Notes: generated by a model not told the origin, from the letters alone. A stretch of 64,000 bases of DNA from Methyloligella halotolerans (GCF_001708935.1 NZ_MASI01000001.1:434001-498000); one strand, 5' to 3'. Positions 35,136-44,766 are shown, counted from the stretch's first letter. Made by a program: numbers and translations.

Positions 35136-35513
35136 GATCGCTCCTTGGTTGAACAAGGGGCGGAGCACTATGGGCCGGCAGTTATGCGAACCTTCCCGAA
35201 GTCGAGACGGTTTTAGGCATCTTCAGCGGGCGGGGTTTTGCCTCTCGGGCTTGTTATCTGGGGGGCGAAAAACATCGCGAGCACGTGATCGAAACGTGAT
35301 GAGCGCACGTTGGTCCTTTTGTCCTATTCGGTTGTTTTCACTAGGGGTTTTTCAACTGCGCCAAAGACGCACATCCGCATCGAGTGCGGCAGCCGGGCGC
35401 AGCTGACAGGCTTTCCGTGTCAGCATGCCGCAACGCGAACAACACTGGATCACATGCGCGTCATCCGCTTGGCGAGGTATCGATTCGAGCTTGGCGAGCT
35501 CTTTCGGTGAGGA
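35136..35513. other. Intergenic region with direct and inverted repeats upstream of the protease
   Basis: No gene is seen. ACGTGAT occurs twice exactly 11 bp apart (35283-35289 and 35294-35300), one helical turn, about 150 bp before the protease start, as for a tandem-binding regulator. GCTGACA (35402-35408) and TGTCAGC (35418-35424) form a perfect 7-bp inverted repeat with a 9-base spacer, which could be an operator or the end of the manC transcript. Confidence 0.45.
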
Positions 35514-36974
35514 CTATTTCGTCTCGTCCTGGCGACGGTTGTAGATATCGTCCTCGCGGATGATGTCGTCCTCGCCGAGATAGCTGCCGAGCTGCACCTC
35601 GATGATTTCCAGAGGCACCTTGCCCGGATTGGCGAGCCGATGCCACTGGGTTGCGGTGATGTAGATCGACTCGTTCTCGTGGACGAATTTCTGGTTGTCG
35701 CCCACCGTGACCATGGCGGTGCCACTGACCACAACCCAATGCTCGGAGCGATGGTGGTGCATCTGCATGGAGAGGGTTCCGCCGGGCTTGATGTGGAGAA
35801 GCTTGACCTGGAACCGGTCGCCAAGATTGAGCTGCTCGAAGAACCCCCAAGGACGATGATTCCTGAGATGCTGCTCATGGTGACGGCTGTCTCCCGACCT
35901 CAGGCGTTCGACCAGCTTGCCGACATCCTGGGTGCGGCTCTTATGAGAGACGAGCAGCGCGTCCGGCGTCTCCACGATGACCATGTCGTTCAGGCCGATG
36001 GTGGAGACCAGCGATCGCGTCGAATACACGTAGCAATTGCTGCTGTCTTCGAAGAAGGCCTGGGAGGGTTCGGCCGCCAGTCCGGCAACCACGTTGCCGC
36101 GCTCGTCGGTCTCGCCAAGTTCGGCAAGCGCTGACCACGATCCGACATCACTCCAGCCGATATCGAGCGGCAGCATCGCAGCCTTGTCGGTGTGCTCCAT
36201 GACGGCATGATCTATGGAAATCGAAGGGCTTTCAGCGAAGCGCTTCTCGTCGAGACGCAGGAAATCGAGATCGGTCTGGGCGTTGCCGAGGGCGCCCTTG
36301 GCCGCACGGACGATCTGGGGCTGAAGGCGTTCAAGCTCAGCCAGGAAGGTCTTGGCGTGCAGCACGAAGATGCCGCTGTTCCAGAAATAGTGCGGGTCCT
36401 TCAGATAGGCTTCGGCGGTTTCCGCATCCGGCTTCTCGGTGAACTTCGCCACGGCGAACGCGGTGTCGCCGAATCCCTCCAAGGGTTCGTCCTGCCGGAC
36501 ATAGCCGTATCCGGTGTGGGGCTGGTTCGGGGTGATGCCGAACATGACCAGGCGGCCGGTTTGCGCAACCGCAATGGCGCGCTTCACGGCGGCCCGAAAG
36601 CCTTCTTCATCGGCGATGACATGATCGCTCGGCATTACGACCAGCACGGCTTCGGGATCCACCGCCCGGGCCCAAAGCGCTGCGGTGGCGATCGCCGGTG
36701 CCGTGTTGCGCGCCGTAGGCTCCAGAACGATGGCGCCGGTCGCGACCCCGCAATCCTGGGCGGATTCTGCGACCAGGAAGCGGTGATCGTTGTTGCAGAG
36801 GACGATAGGCGCGGCGATGCCATCGCCTTCGGGCAAGCGCATGAGCGTCGTCTGCAGCAGGCTCCGCTCGTCGTTTGGGATGAGCTTCAGAAACTGCTTC
36901 GGGTATAGCGCGCGGGATAGCGGCCAAAGCCGGGTTCCGGCTCCACCGGACAGAATAACGGGGACGACGGTCAT
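35514..36974 (-). CDS. manC: Mannose-1-phosphate guanylyltransferase / mannose-6-phosphate isomerase
   Basis: The 486-residue bifunctional enzyme has the N-terminal nucleotidyltransferase (VILSGGAGTRLWPLSR, KFTEKPDAETAEAYL, WNSGIFVLHAKTFL) and a C-terminal type II isomerase cupin (RPWGFFEQLNLGDRFQVK, QMHHHRSEHWVVVSGTA). It makes GDP-mannose, the precursor of the GDP-L-fucose expected from Gmd and Fcl in this same island. It is the last gene of a long minus-strand run that starts at the sulfotransferase-like gene ending at 45649. The symbol is given by family (ManC/AlgA/XanB). Confidence 0.93.
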   Translation of the reverse strand: MTVVPVILSGGAGTRLWPLSRALYPKQFLKLIPNDERSLLQTTLMRLPEGDGIAAPIVLCNNDHRFLVAESAQDCGVATGAIVLEPTARNTAPAIATAALWARAVDPEAVLVVMPSDHVIADEEGFRAAVKRAIAVAQTGRLVMFGITPNQPHTGYGYVRQDEPLEGFGDTAFAVAKFTEKPDAETAEAYLKDPHYFWNSGIFVLHAKTFLAELERLQPQIVRAAKGALGNAQTDLDFLRLDEKRFAESPSISIDHAVMEHTDKAAMLPLDIGWSDVGSWSALAELGETDERGNVVAGLAAEPSQAFFEDSSNCYVYSTRSLVSTIGLNDMVIVETPDALLVSHKSRTQDVGKLVERLRSGDSRHHEQHLRNHRPWGFFEQLNLGDRFQVKLLHIKPGGTLSMQMHHHRSEHWVVVSGTAMVTVGDNQKFVHENESIYITATQWHRLANPGKVPLEIIEVQLGSYLGEDDIIREDDIYNRRQDETK

Positions 36975-37047
36975 AGGGCTCTCATGGGGGTTCGCCTTGG
37001 CTCCTAACTCTGCTTGCGCGCGCCCTGACTTAGCGGCATGGGGTTCG

Positions 37048-37923
37048 CTAAGGCAAATCTATCTCGAACAGGCATCCTGCATGGCGGTCTTCGGGGGGAC
37101 GTCCGATCGCTGCGGAGGTCGCGTAGAGGCGTTTTGGATTGTCCCCGTGGAAGACGCATGAGGTGATGCGTGGCGTCGGAAGCGGAAGAAAACCGATGCG
37201 CTCGCCCGTAGGCGAAAGGATGGCGATGCCGCCCCCATCCCAGAGTGCCACGTAAAGATTGCCGTCAGGCCCGACGGTCATTCCGTCGGGAGCGCCCTCA
37301 TCCGCTTCGAACCGGTGAAAGATTTCAGGATCGCCCACCCCGCCTTGCGCTTCCAACGGGAAGCGGTACGTGATCCCCTGCGGGGAATCGTTGTGGAAGA
37401 AGGCGTCACCATCCTGCGTGAAGGCCGGCCCGTTCGGAACGCGATAGCCATCGCGGACCGTCACGACATCCCCCGAGGGCGACAGCGCGTAGAGGGTGCC
37501 GCTCGCGTCCTCCTCGGCATCGTCCATGGTGCCCGCGAAGAACCGCCCGTCCGGGGCGAGAGCACCGTCGTTGAAGCGGTTTCCCGGCCTATCGCTCTCG
37601 GGATGGAGGATGGTCTCGAGCCGGGCTTCCGGACCGTCCACCGTGAGCCAGGCAAACCCGGCATCGGAGCCGCAGAGAAATTGTCCCGCCTGTCGCCGGT
37701 CTTCGGGCCAGCTCTCGTCAGGAACGGCGAGGCAGGTCACACGTACCGGCAGGTCCTGCTGTGCCGAGAGCTGGCTGACAGGGTCGTAGCGCCAAAGGCT
37801 TTTTCCTTTGATGTCCAGCCACCACACCAGACCGTCCCGCGGATCGTAGATCGGAGATTCGCCAAGGATCGCACGCGTCTCGCAGGCTAGACGCCAGCGG
37901 CTTACCCCTTCGACGGCCTTCAT
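37048..37923 (-). CDS. SMP-30/gluconolactonase-family protein
   Basis: The 291-residue six-bladed propeller protein has the metal-site landmarks of the SMP-30 family: GESPIYDPRDGLVWWLDIKG (metal-binding Glu), RFNDGALAPDGRFFAGTM (Asn/Asp), and GAPDGMTVGPDGNLYVALWDGG. Members hydrolyse sugar lactones such as gluconolactone or arabinolactone in the cytoplasm. Its ATG overlaps the stop of the large fusion gene (ATGA), so it is translationally coupled to a glycan-assembly protein, which suggests a lactone formed in or near that pathway. The substrate is unknown. Confidence 0.85.
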   Translation of the reverse strand: MKAVEGVSRWRLACETRAILGESPIYDPRDGLVWWLDIKGKSLWRYDPVSQLSAQQDLPVRVTCLAVPDESWPEDRRQAGQFLCGSDAGFAWLTVDGPEARLETILHPESDRPGNRFNDGALAPDGRFFAGTMDDAEEDASGTLYALSPSGDVVTVRDGYRVPNGPAFTQDGDAFFHNDSPQGITYRFPLEAQGGVGDPEIFHRFEADEGAPDGMTVGPDGNLYVALWDGGGIAILSPTGERIGFLPLPTPRITSCVFHGDNPKRLYATSAAIGRPPEDRHAGCLFEIDLP

Positions 37924-40900
37924 TCAGCTGCGTCTCGCTTTACGGACTTCATCTGATCACCGTCGGCATCGCCACCCCTGCGATACCGCTCCAGCTCCGA
38001 TTGCAGCCTGTTGAGGCGGGCATGGAGATCGGCGATTTGCGCCTGCGCCCTTCGAGCGAAAAACAGTATCGCGAGGCCTGCCAAACCGAAGACGACGATC
38101 AGTTCGACGCTCAAGACAACCCAGATGCGAAGGGGGGCGGGAATCGGCGCGAAGGCGGCTCCAATGAGCACAGCAAGGACAGCCAGAATGACGGCGGCGA
38201 AGATCGCCCGGTACGCCCAGATCGCTTCGAGCAGCCATCTTGCGAACTCGACGAACAGGCCGACAACACCGCTATTGCCGGCTCCACGTGAGCCAGCCAG
38301 GCGGCGCGAGAGCCCGCCGCGGAGGCGATACACAGACTCATAAACGCGCTCGCCGACACTTCGCCTTTCAGGAGCTGTCTTGATCCTCGGCCTGCCTTCT
38401 TCGGTCTGAACGGATTGAAGCTGCTGCGCGACGGGACGCGGCTTCGGCTTGGCTTCTGCTTGAATCTCCCGCGCGATGCGCGAGCGCATGCAGCGGTAGA
38501 AGGTCGATCGAACCCGTTCGATTCCCGGGTCCTCCCGGAACGCCAGGATATTGCCCCACGCATCGGGTGTCGCGATCGGTTCGGGATACTTCACGACCCG
38601 ATGCCAATCGTGGGCGATGCCGTAGCGCACGATGGGGTGCCACTCAGACAGATAGACCGCGTATCCCTGCTCCTGCAGGAAGGCGCAGATATCGGTGTAG
38701 CTATGCCCCATCTTCAGAGTCTTGGCGTCTTCGAACTCCGCTTCGATCATGTCAGGCTTGCAGCGGTCCCACGGAACGCCCTTCAACACATTGAAGTCGA
38801 ACCCTTCGACGTCGATCTTCAGGAAATCGATGTGATCGATCTGCAGCTCGTCAAGCAGAGCCGCGACCGTCGTGACATCGACCTTCCCGGTCTCCTGATG
38901 AGTATCGCGAAAGGCGTGCAGCCCGCTGATGCCCGTGCTCTCTTCCGAGGCAAAAAAGGAAACGCCGCTCGCGGCCTCGTTGCTGACGGCGCGTGTGTCG
39001 ATCGTCACGCGGTCATTGCCGTCGAAGCGGGAGGTTAGCTTCCGCCGATTCTCGGCGTCCGGCTCGCAGCAGTAGATGCGCCAGCCCAGCTGATCGAAAT
39101 AGTTGGCTGAGGTACCGTGATGGGCGCCGACATCGAGCATGAAATGCCCGGCGCCCCGACGCTCCGACAGAAGCTCCGAAACGACGGCCGTTTCGTCTAC
39201 TTGGGCGTGGAGCTCCCGCGGCGCCTCGCGCGGCTCGCTTGCCGCAGCCTCCACGAGAACCGCCCGCAGTTCCGACTGGAGGCGATCCAGCCGATGATGC
39301 TTAAAGACATAGGCCTGGGCTTCTTCCGCCAGATCCAGGCGGCGAAACGGATCGGCGGCCAGTTCGCGCAGAGCGGACTTCAGACTTGCGATTTCCGGCT
39401 CGTCGACCACGACCGCGGCACCGGTCTGAGCGATATAGTCGATGGTCGCGACCTCTCTCGGACCATGCGCGAAGAGGACAGCGCCGCTCGCCAGGCATTC
39501 CGGCAACTTGTTCGCCATGCTGTAGCGAACGTAGTCGATCGACCGCTCGTCGAAATTGTAGGCGATGACGACGGCATCGGCATCGCTGAGCCAGGAAGAA
39601 TAGTCCTCATAGAGCAGATCGCCGGTGATGAACTGCGTCCGCTCAAGCGTCTTGAAATGTTTGGCCGCGAGCCTGGCCCAATCGGGCCGCGTCTTGATCT
39701 CGAGGACCATGTTGAGGCCCTCGCCGTGGAGCTCCTCGACAGCCTGGGCAATCCGAACAACGCTCTGCAGGGTCATGTTGTCGGCCAGCGAACCGCCGTA
39801 GCGCAGCGTGAACGGTCCCGGGGGCCTTGTCTTCGGACGTGGCCAATCGCCGACATTCACACCATTCGCAAAGGCCTGGAACGTGACGCCGTAGCGCTCG
39901 CCGAAGGCTTTCGACATTGCGTCGCAGATAGAGAGACGCGCCGCGGATTGCTCGAATAGCGATTGCAGATCTGGGCCGAGCTCTGCGAGTTGAGCGGGGT
40001 CATCCCGCTCCAGCCTTTTCGGCCAGTCGTCCATGATCCAGGTGACAAGCGGCACCCGATACTTGTCGATGGTATTCATGGCGAGGGCGTGCAGATGCGG
40101 GGCGTCGGGCACGGGCCGGTATAGGATGAGTTCGGGCTGGAAGCCGCGGATAGCCTCCGCGATCTTCTCGGGTCCGACAGGGCCTTCGTCGCCGCTCGCT
40201 TCCAGGCCTTTTGAAAGACCGAGCGCGCGTCCGCCGGCGTTGTAGACCTGAAGCAGACGGTCTTCCGGCCAGCCACTCAACAGGTTCGCCTTCACCTGTC
40301 CCGTAGCCGTGGCATCGCCGCACCGCGTGATATCGAGAACGAGAAGCCGGGGGACCCTTTCGGCCAATTCCACTCCGGCCGTCGCCTCCTTCTCCTTGCT
40401 CTTGGCTGCCTCGCGCTCTGCATTCTCGCGATCGAGCTCTTCGGGCGTCTTCGCATGATCGAAGAGCGAGACGAAGTCCCGGCGGGGAAACACCTCGAGC
40501 TTGCCGCCAACGGTTGCGTTGTATATGCGCTGATCGGTTTGGTCGGTGACCTTGCGGGCTTCCTCGTAGGCTTCAAGCATCCGCTCGACCTGGGGATCGT
40601 GCCAGCGGAACCCCTTGCCGAAATAGTCAGGATTGAAGTGGTTCGGATCGTCGGACTTCATGTCCAAGATACCGACCCCGTATTCGGAACTCTGCTTCGC
40701 ATCCTGAGGAAGCGCATAATCCGAATCGACGCCGATCAGGTAGATCTCCTCAAAGCCCAGATAGAAGGCCAGCTGGAGCACCGTGAACGTTACGGTGCAG
40801 CCCGTGTATGTGATCTCAGAAGCGTCCGTCGAAAAATCGAAGCCATGGGGGTAACTCTTGCGGCCCCTATGGTTGAAGAAGATGGTGTCGTCTCCCTCGT

Positions 40901-41363
40901 CGAGACAATAAGCCAAATAGGCCGGGAAGAGCTTCGTCGGACCGTGCAACGCATTGATCCAGTCGCGCCGGTCTTCCGCGACGAGATGGTCTTCGACCAC
41001 GTAGAAGGTCGGGTCCCAATCCAGGTCGCGCGCCTTGAGGAAGAAGCCGTTCACCGCGAACGTGACCTCGTCCTTCAGAACAGACAGATCCGTCCGATTC
41101 AGGCTCGGCCCATTGCCGATAACAAAGCAGCGTTTGGTGCCCTTATACCTTTGACGCAGCTCGCGGAGCTTGGGACGGTACTTCCCATCGAGTTCGGTTT
41201 CGTAGATTCGCTTGATGCGCTTGACGCCATCCAACCGTCGGTCCCGGGGGAATTGATCCGTCGGAAGAAAGATCGGCGACTGCGTTGGCAGCTCGCGAAT
41301 CGCGGAGCGGTACTGCCAATCCTCGCTCGGCTGAAACGAGAGCGCTTTGAGAAAGCTCCGCAT
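37920..41363 (-). CDS. Three-enzyme fusion: MptE-like (DUF115) + glycosyltransferase + FkbM methyltransferase, membrane-anchored
   Basis: This 1147-residue protein joins separate modules without interruption. Residues about 75-310 resemble the MptE-like/DUF115 domain (FVIGNGPSLNRTDLS, GCTVTFTVLQLAFYLGFEEIYLIG, DPNHFNPDYFGKGFRWHDP). Residues about 335-715 form a GT-B-like glycosyltransferase (VTWIMDDWPKRL, FTLRYGGSLADNMTLQS, RYSMANKLPECLASGAVLFA). Residues about 735-965 are an FkbM-type SAM methyltransferase (FMLDVGAHHGTSANYF, IDFLKIDVEGFDFNVLKGV). The C-terminus has two membrane segments and a coiled coil (IADLHARLNRLQSELERYR). It probably builds and methylates a surface glycan at the inner membrane. 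DUF115 domains also occur in flagellin-glycosylation Maf proteins. It sits between the ABC export pair and the SMP-30 and manC genes. Confidence 0.85.
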   Translation of the reverse strand: MRSFLKALSFQPSEDWQYRSAIRELPTQSPIFLPTDQFPRDRRLDGVKRIKRIYETELDGKYRPKLRELRQRYKGTKRCFVIGNGPSLNRTDLSVLKDEVTFAVNGFFLKARDLDWDPTFYVVEDHLVAEDRRDWINALHGPTKLFPAYLAYCLDEGDDTIFFNHRGRKSYPHGFDFSTDASEITYTGCTVTFTVLQLAFYLGFEEIYLIGVDSDYALPQDAKQSSEYGVGILDMKSDDPNHFNPDYFGKGFRWHDPQVERMLEAYEEARKVTDQTDQRIYNATVGGKLEVFPRRDFVSLFDHAKTPEELDRENAEREAAKSKEKEATAGVELAERVPRLLVLDITRCGDATATGQVKANLLSGWPEDRLLQVYNAGGRALGLSKGLEASGDEGPVGPEKIAEAIRGFQPELILYRPVPDAPHLHALAMNTIDKYRVPLVTWIMDDWPKRLERDDPAQLAELGPDLQSLFEQSAARLSICDAMSKAFGERYGVTFQAFANGVNVGDWPRPKTRPPGPFTLRYGGSLADNMTLQSVVRIAQAVEELHGEGLNMVLEIKTRPDWARLAAKHFKTLERTQFITGDLLYEDYSSWLSDADAVVIAYNFDERSIDYVRYSMANKLPECLASGAVLFAHGPREVATIDYIAQTGAAVVVDEPEIASLKSALRELAADPFRRLDLAEEAQAYVFKHHRLDRLQSELRAVLVEAAASEPREAPRELHAQVDETAVVSELLSERRGAGHFMLDVGAHHGTSANYFDQLGWRIYCCEPDAENRRKLTSRFDGNDRVTIDTRAVSNEAASGVSFFASEESTGISGLHAFRDTHQETGKVDVTTVAALLDELQIDHIDFLKIDVEGFDFNVLKGVPWDRCKPDMIEAEFEDAKTLKMGHSYTDICAFLQEQGYAVYLSEWHPIVRYGIAHDWHRVVKYPEPIATPDAWGNILAFREDPGIERVRSTFYRCMRSRIAREIQAEAKPKPRPVAQQLQSVQTEEGRPRIKTAPERRSVGERVYESVYRLRGGLSRRLAGSRGAGNSGVVGLFVEFARWLLEAIWAYRAIFAAVILAVLAVLIGAAFAPIPAPLRIWVVLSVELIVVFGLAGLAILFFARRAQAQIADLHARLNRLQSELERYRRGGDADGDQMKSVKRDAAE

Positions 41364-41510
41364 ATCTTACGTACCCCACCAAAAATGCGTGGTTTCGCAC
41401 TGGCTCGGCGGGTAATTGCGTCGTGCCGCCCCGCTGGTCGCGCCCAGATCAAAAAACTGTTTGATCACTATCGCCGCTAGAATGCAACTGGCCCCAGGGC
41501 CGCCCCCGGC

Positions 41511-42253
41511 TCAGCTTTCACCGGCAATTCCGTGGGCGTCGAACCACTCCTCAGCTTCCTGAAATGCCTTCAGTTTTCCGGACTCAAGCTCGAGGATCTT
41601 GTTACACGTTCTTTGCAGCAGAAGGTGGTTGTGGGACGCCAGCACGATGATGCCCGCCCGCTCGGCCAAATGCTCCATCCTGTTCTTGGCCTTGGCCTGG
41701 AATTCCGGGTCACCTGCGCCGATCCACTCATCCATAAGCAGGATTTCCGGATCCAGGGAGGTGGCGACGGAAAACGCCAGGCGGGCCGCCATGCCCTGGC
41801 TATACGTCTTTAGCGGCAGATCGATGAAATCTCCGAGTTCGCTGAACTCTATGATCTTCTCCATCCGCTCGTTGATCTGGGACATGTCCCAGCCGTTGAT
41901 CAAACCGCGAAGGACGATATTGCGACGGCCGCTGGCCTCCTTGCGGAAACCGAGATTGATGTTGAAGAGCGCGTCGGTCCGCCCGACGACGTCGACCTCG
42001 CCGTGGGTCGGCTCGTAAATCCCGTAGAGCACCTTTAGCAGGGTCGTCTTGCCAGCTCCGTTGGTGCCGACGAGGCCGAGCCGGTCGCCGGACTCGAGTT
42101 TGAAGCTGACATCGTTGAGCGCCTGCACGACGGATCCGGTCTTCGACCGGCTCATATTGCCGCCTGGATGATGCTTTCTGCGATGGCGCCCGAACCGGGT
42201 CCCCGAAGGATCCTATAGGCCAGGCTCAGATTATCGACGCGGATTGAGACCAT
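41511..42253 (-). CDS. Polysaccharide ABC exporter ATPase (KpsT/Wzt type), N-terminal frameshift
   Basis: The long intact frame (41511-42155) has Walker A (VGTNGAGKTTLLKVL), signature (YSQGMAARLAFSVA), Walker B (ILLMDEWIGAGD) and H-loop (ASHNHLL), as in capsule or O-antigen exporter ATPases. It lacks the usual first 30 residues. These are encoded in another frame from an ATG at 42253, MVSIRVDNLSLAYRIL...IQAAI, which hits a TGA at the junction (near 42156). That ATG overlaps the stop of the permease gene (TAATG), strong evidence that it is the true start. One missing base near 42156 would restore a normal protein of about 247 residues. Partner of the permease at 42253-43038. Confidence 0.85.
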
Positions 42254-43038
42254 TAGAGCGTGAAGATGATTTGCCGCCGGAACTTGCCGAGCAGGAAGAG
42301 CGCGATAAGCCATACGGTGACGCCCGTGATGGCGCAGATCGCCAGGGAATTGACGGGCTCGATACCCTTCATAATGGGTAGACGCACGATCTCCAGAAAA
42401 TATGTGAAGGGATTGTACTTATAGAGCGCCGTCCGCGCGTTGCTGCCGCCGGGCGCCCAAAAGATCGGGGTCGCGAACAGTCCGATCCGCATGACATTAC
42501 CAATCACAAATTGCAGATCCGGCAGGTAGGTGCCCGCGATCGCAACGATAATGATGACCGCAGGGGTGATGGCAACGATCAGGCAGATGGCGGCGAGCGA
42601 CCACAGCCAGCCGATCTCGATCGACGTGCCGGACCACAAGACGATGGCGAGGCAGCCGAGGGCCATGTAGCCCGACTTTATCAGCGACTCCATGGTCAGC
42701 CGCATGACGTAGACGGTGATGGGCAGCTTGGTGCCGGTGATCAGGCTCTCTTCTTTGATGAAAAGCCGCGCGCTGCTGGTGATCACGCCGGAAATGTACA
42801 TCCAGACCAGCATGCCCACGGAGACATAGGTCGGAAAATCCTCAACGCCCTTCCCGCGCTGGAAAATGACGACGAAGGTCAGGACATGGGCAAGGTAATT
42901 GAGCAGGATCCAGATCGGCCCCAGCCAGGTTCGCCTATGCTGATCGCCAATATCCTCCGCAGCCAAGGCGGCCCAGACCCGGCGCATCCTCAAGCCGGCC
43001 GCGATGTCTGAAAATGCGTTGCGGAAGATCGTCAGCAT
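42253..43038 (-). CDS. ABC-2 type polysaccharide export permease (KpsM/Wzm type)
   Basis: The 261-residue protein has six membrane segments and the pattern of O-antigen and capsule export permeases: a cytoplasmic amphipathic start (FRNAFSDIAAGLRMRRVWAAL), RRTWLGPIWILLNYLAHVLTFVVIF, IKEESLITGTKLPITVYVMRL, and LFATPIFWAPGGSNARTALYKYNPFTYFLEIVRLP. It forms the inner-membrane channel through which a finished polysaccharide leaves the cytoplasm, powered by the ATPase encoded next (TAATG overlap). This implies an ABC-dependent rather than Wzy-dependent pathway for the glycan. Confidence 0.9.
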   Translation of the reverse strand: MLTIFRNAFSDIAAGLRMRRVWAALAAEDIGDQHRRTWLGPIWILLNYLAHVLTFVVIFQRGKGVEDFPTYVSVGMLVWMYISGVITSSARLFIKEESLITGTKLPITVYVMRLTMESLIKSGYMALGCLAIVLWSGTSIEIGWLWSLAAICLIVAITPAVIIIVAIAGTYLPDLQFVIGNVMRIGLFATPIFWAPGGSNARTALYKYNPFTYFLEIVRLPIMKGIEPVNSLAICAITGVTVWLIALFLLGKFRRQIIFTL

Positions 43039-43169
43039 TCAATGTCCCGGCGTTGGCGAGCGACCCTGTCTCGAAGTCACCGTCAGCTACGCACATTTGA
43101 GGCGCCGCCTGCATCGCAAATACGGTTGGATGGGAGCGCCGCTATCTCTCTCTGAGGTCCCGTCTGGGC

Positions 43170-44066
43170 TCAACCTCGAAGGCTCAGGTCGTAGCCGAAA
43201 TCGGCCATAACGTTCTGGAAATAGCCGGTCAAGTAATCAATCGTCGGCGGCTGGAGCTTGCGCTCAAAATTGCCCGGATGCACTTGGCGAACGTGTTTGC
43301 CAGTCTGCTCTTCGTCCGGAATCACGTCATTGCGGGCTGCAATCTGTCGCAGGACGTCGCCTGGTATGTCCCAACCGAAATGTCTGGCGAGATCGGCGAC
43401 CCAGGATGGCTTGTCGTAGATCACATCCTCGTAGCGATAGATTTTCACGTCGTGCCTTGCACAGAGCTCGTCGCGGTACAGTTCGAGCTGCTCGAGAAAG
43501 AGCGGCGCAACTTCCCGGACGTAATCGTCGATGTCGAGCGACTTCGCCAAATTACGCTTCGACAGCTCCGTTTTTGCTGATTTCAGAACGCCGTTCTTGC
43601 CCGGCTGGGAATGGCTTTCGCGCATCGAGTAGTAGTTCGATACGAGGCGGTCCCTCGGATCGCGCACGAGCAGAACCGGCCGGCTCGTCGCGAGAATAGG
43701 GATGGCAAAGGATGTGGGCCAGCGGCGAAAGCCGCCGTAGCAATATCCCTTCTCGAGAAAAATGTCGGATGTGCTCGGAGGGGCCTCCTGAAGCTTGACG
43801 CCCGCCTTAAAGAACTCCTCGGAGATCGCGACGAACGGCACATCCAGATAGGCGCACAGATCGCGAAGGATATGGTTGAGGAGGACCGAGCCCGACTTGT
43901 TAAGTGCAAAGGCTGTGACGCTCGTGAAATCGGGCCTGCGGGTTGGCGGCAAGCTAAAAACCACGCGATCTTCGCCTGCGTCATCAACAATGACCGAGGG
44001 CCGATCATGGCCGTCTGCAAGGTCGTGACTGCCGTCCATGACGTGCTCCTTGGCTTCGGTCTCCAT
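43170..44066 (-). CDS. Sulfotransferase-domain protein
   Basis: The 298-residue protein has the two PAPS-binding features of the sulfotransferase fold: a P-loop-like 5'-phosphosulfate site (VTAFALNKSGSVLLNHIL) and the 3'-phosphate site (RPVLLVRDPRDRLVSNYYSM), followed by KIYRYEDVIYDKPSWVADLARHFGW. It should transfer sulfate from PAPS to a sugar or similar acceptor. The acceptor is unknown. It lies 131 bp upstream of the export permease on the same strand. An ATG at about 44039 (MDGSH) is an alternative start. Confidence 0.8.
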   Translation of the reverse strand: METEAKEHVMDGSHDLADGHDRPSVIVDDAGEDRVVFSLPPTRRPDFTSVTAFALNKSGSVLLNHILRDLCAYLDVPFVAISEEFFKAGVKLQEAPPSTSDIFLEKGYCYGGFRRWPTSFAIPILATSRPVLLVRDPRDRLVSNYYSMRESHSQPGKNGVLKSAKTELSKRNLAKSLDIDDYVREVAPLFLEQLELYRDELCARHDVKIYRYEDVIYDKPSWVADLARHFGWDIPGDVLRQIAARNDVIPDEEQTGKHVRQVHPGNFERKLQPPTIDYLTGYFQNVMADFGYDLSLRG

Positions 44067-44100
44067 GGGCGCCGCCGTCGATACTGTCGGCGAATTCGGC

Positions 44101-44766
44101 CTAGACCGTCCCGTGCTCGCGTTGGCGAGCGATATCCCGCAATTGCTGCTCGATCAACCGGCTATTCTCCGCGCGCACCTCGGACGCGGCGTTGGCGAGC
44201 CGTGCACCTCCTTCGTTGGTGCGTGGAAAGGCTTTGTTCGGAATGGGCTTGCCAAGGAAATCGCAGAGCTCCTGCCAACCATCTCCGGCCTCCCAACACA
44301 CCTGCAGCAATTTGCTTTCGTCCTGTCGATCCTGGAAGAAGGCTCTGACCTCTTCGTTATGTCTCCGGTAGAGGTCCAGGTGCTCTTCCTCGAAGCCGTG
44401 GGGAAAATCGTAGCCGTATGCCAACGTGCGGCAGTGCCTGGTGGGCGATGTCGTCAGAGAATGAGCCTTGAGGCTTTCGAGCCAGCGATCCGGAGACTTG
44501 CGGACCGTCAGGACGAACTTGCCGTCCTCGCCGTACCGTTCGTAAAGTTCCCGGTAGAGCAGTGGGTAGGGCCAGTCTTCGAAGGAATCGTACTGGTCGA
44601 CAACCTCGAAGATTGGATCGAGATTGCCGGCCCGCAGCGCCTCGAGAAGACGCCGTCGAATACCCCCTCCTCCCGGCTGGTGGTTATATCCCAACTCCGT
44701 CAGACACGCGGCCAAGGTCGTCGTGCCGGTCTTGTTGAGACCGATCCCGAAAATCTTCGTGGCCAT
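44101..44766 (-). CDS. Sulfotransferase family protein (Sulfotransfer_4-like)
   Basis: The 221-residue protein starts with a textbook P-loop variant, KIFGIGLNKTGTTTLAACLTELG, and continues with KFVLTVRKSPDRWLESLKAH, the 3'-phosphate-binding strand and helix, then a helical C-terminus (QLCDFLG-like WQELCDFLGKPIPNKAFPRTN). The pattern GLNKTGTTTL ... FPRTN is typical of the Sulfotransfer_4 group. It lies 35 bp from the preceding sulfotransferase-like gene, in the same direction, and is likely co-transcribed. Acceptor unknown. Confidence 0.82.
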   Translation of the reverse strand: MATKIFGIGLNKTGTTTLAACLTELGYNHQPGGGGIRRRLLEALRAGNLDPIFEVVDQYDSFEDWPYPLLYRELYERYGEDGKFVLTVRKSPDRWLESLKAHSLTTSPTRHCRTLAYGYDFPHGFEEEHLDLYRRHNEEVRAFFQDRQDESKLLQVCWEAGDGWQELCDFLGKPIPNKAFPRTNEGGARLANAASEVRAENSRLIEQQLRDIARQREHGTV

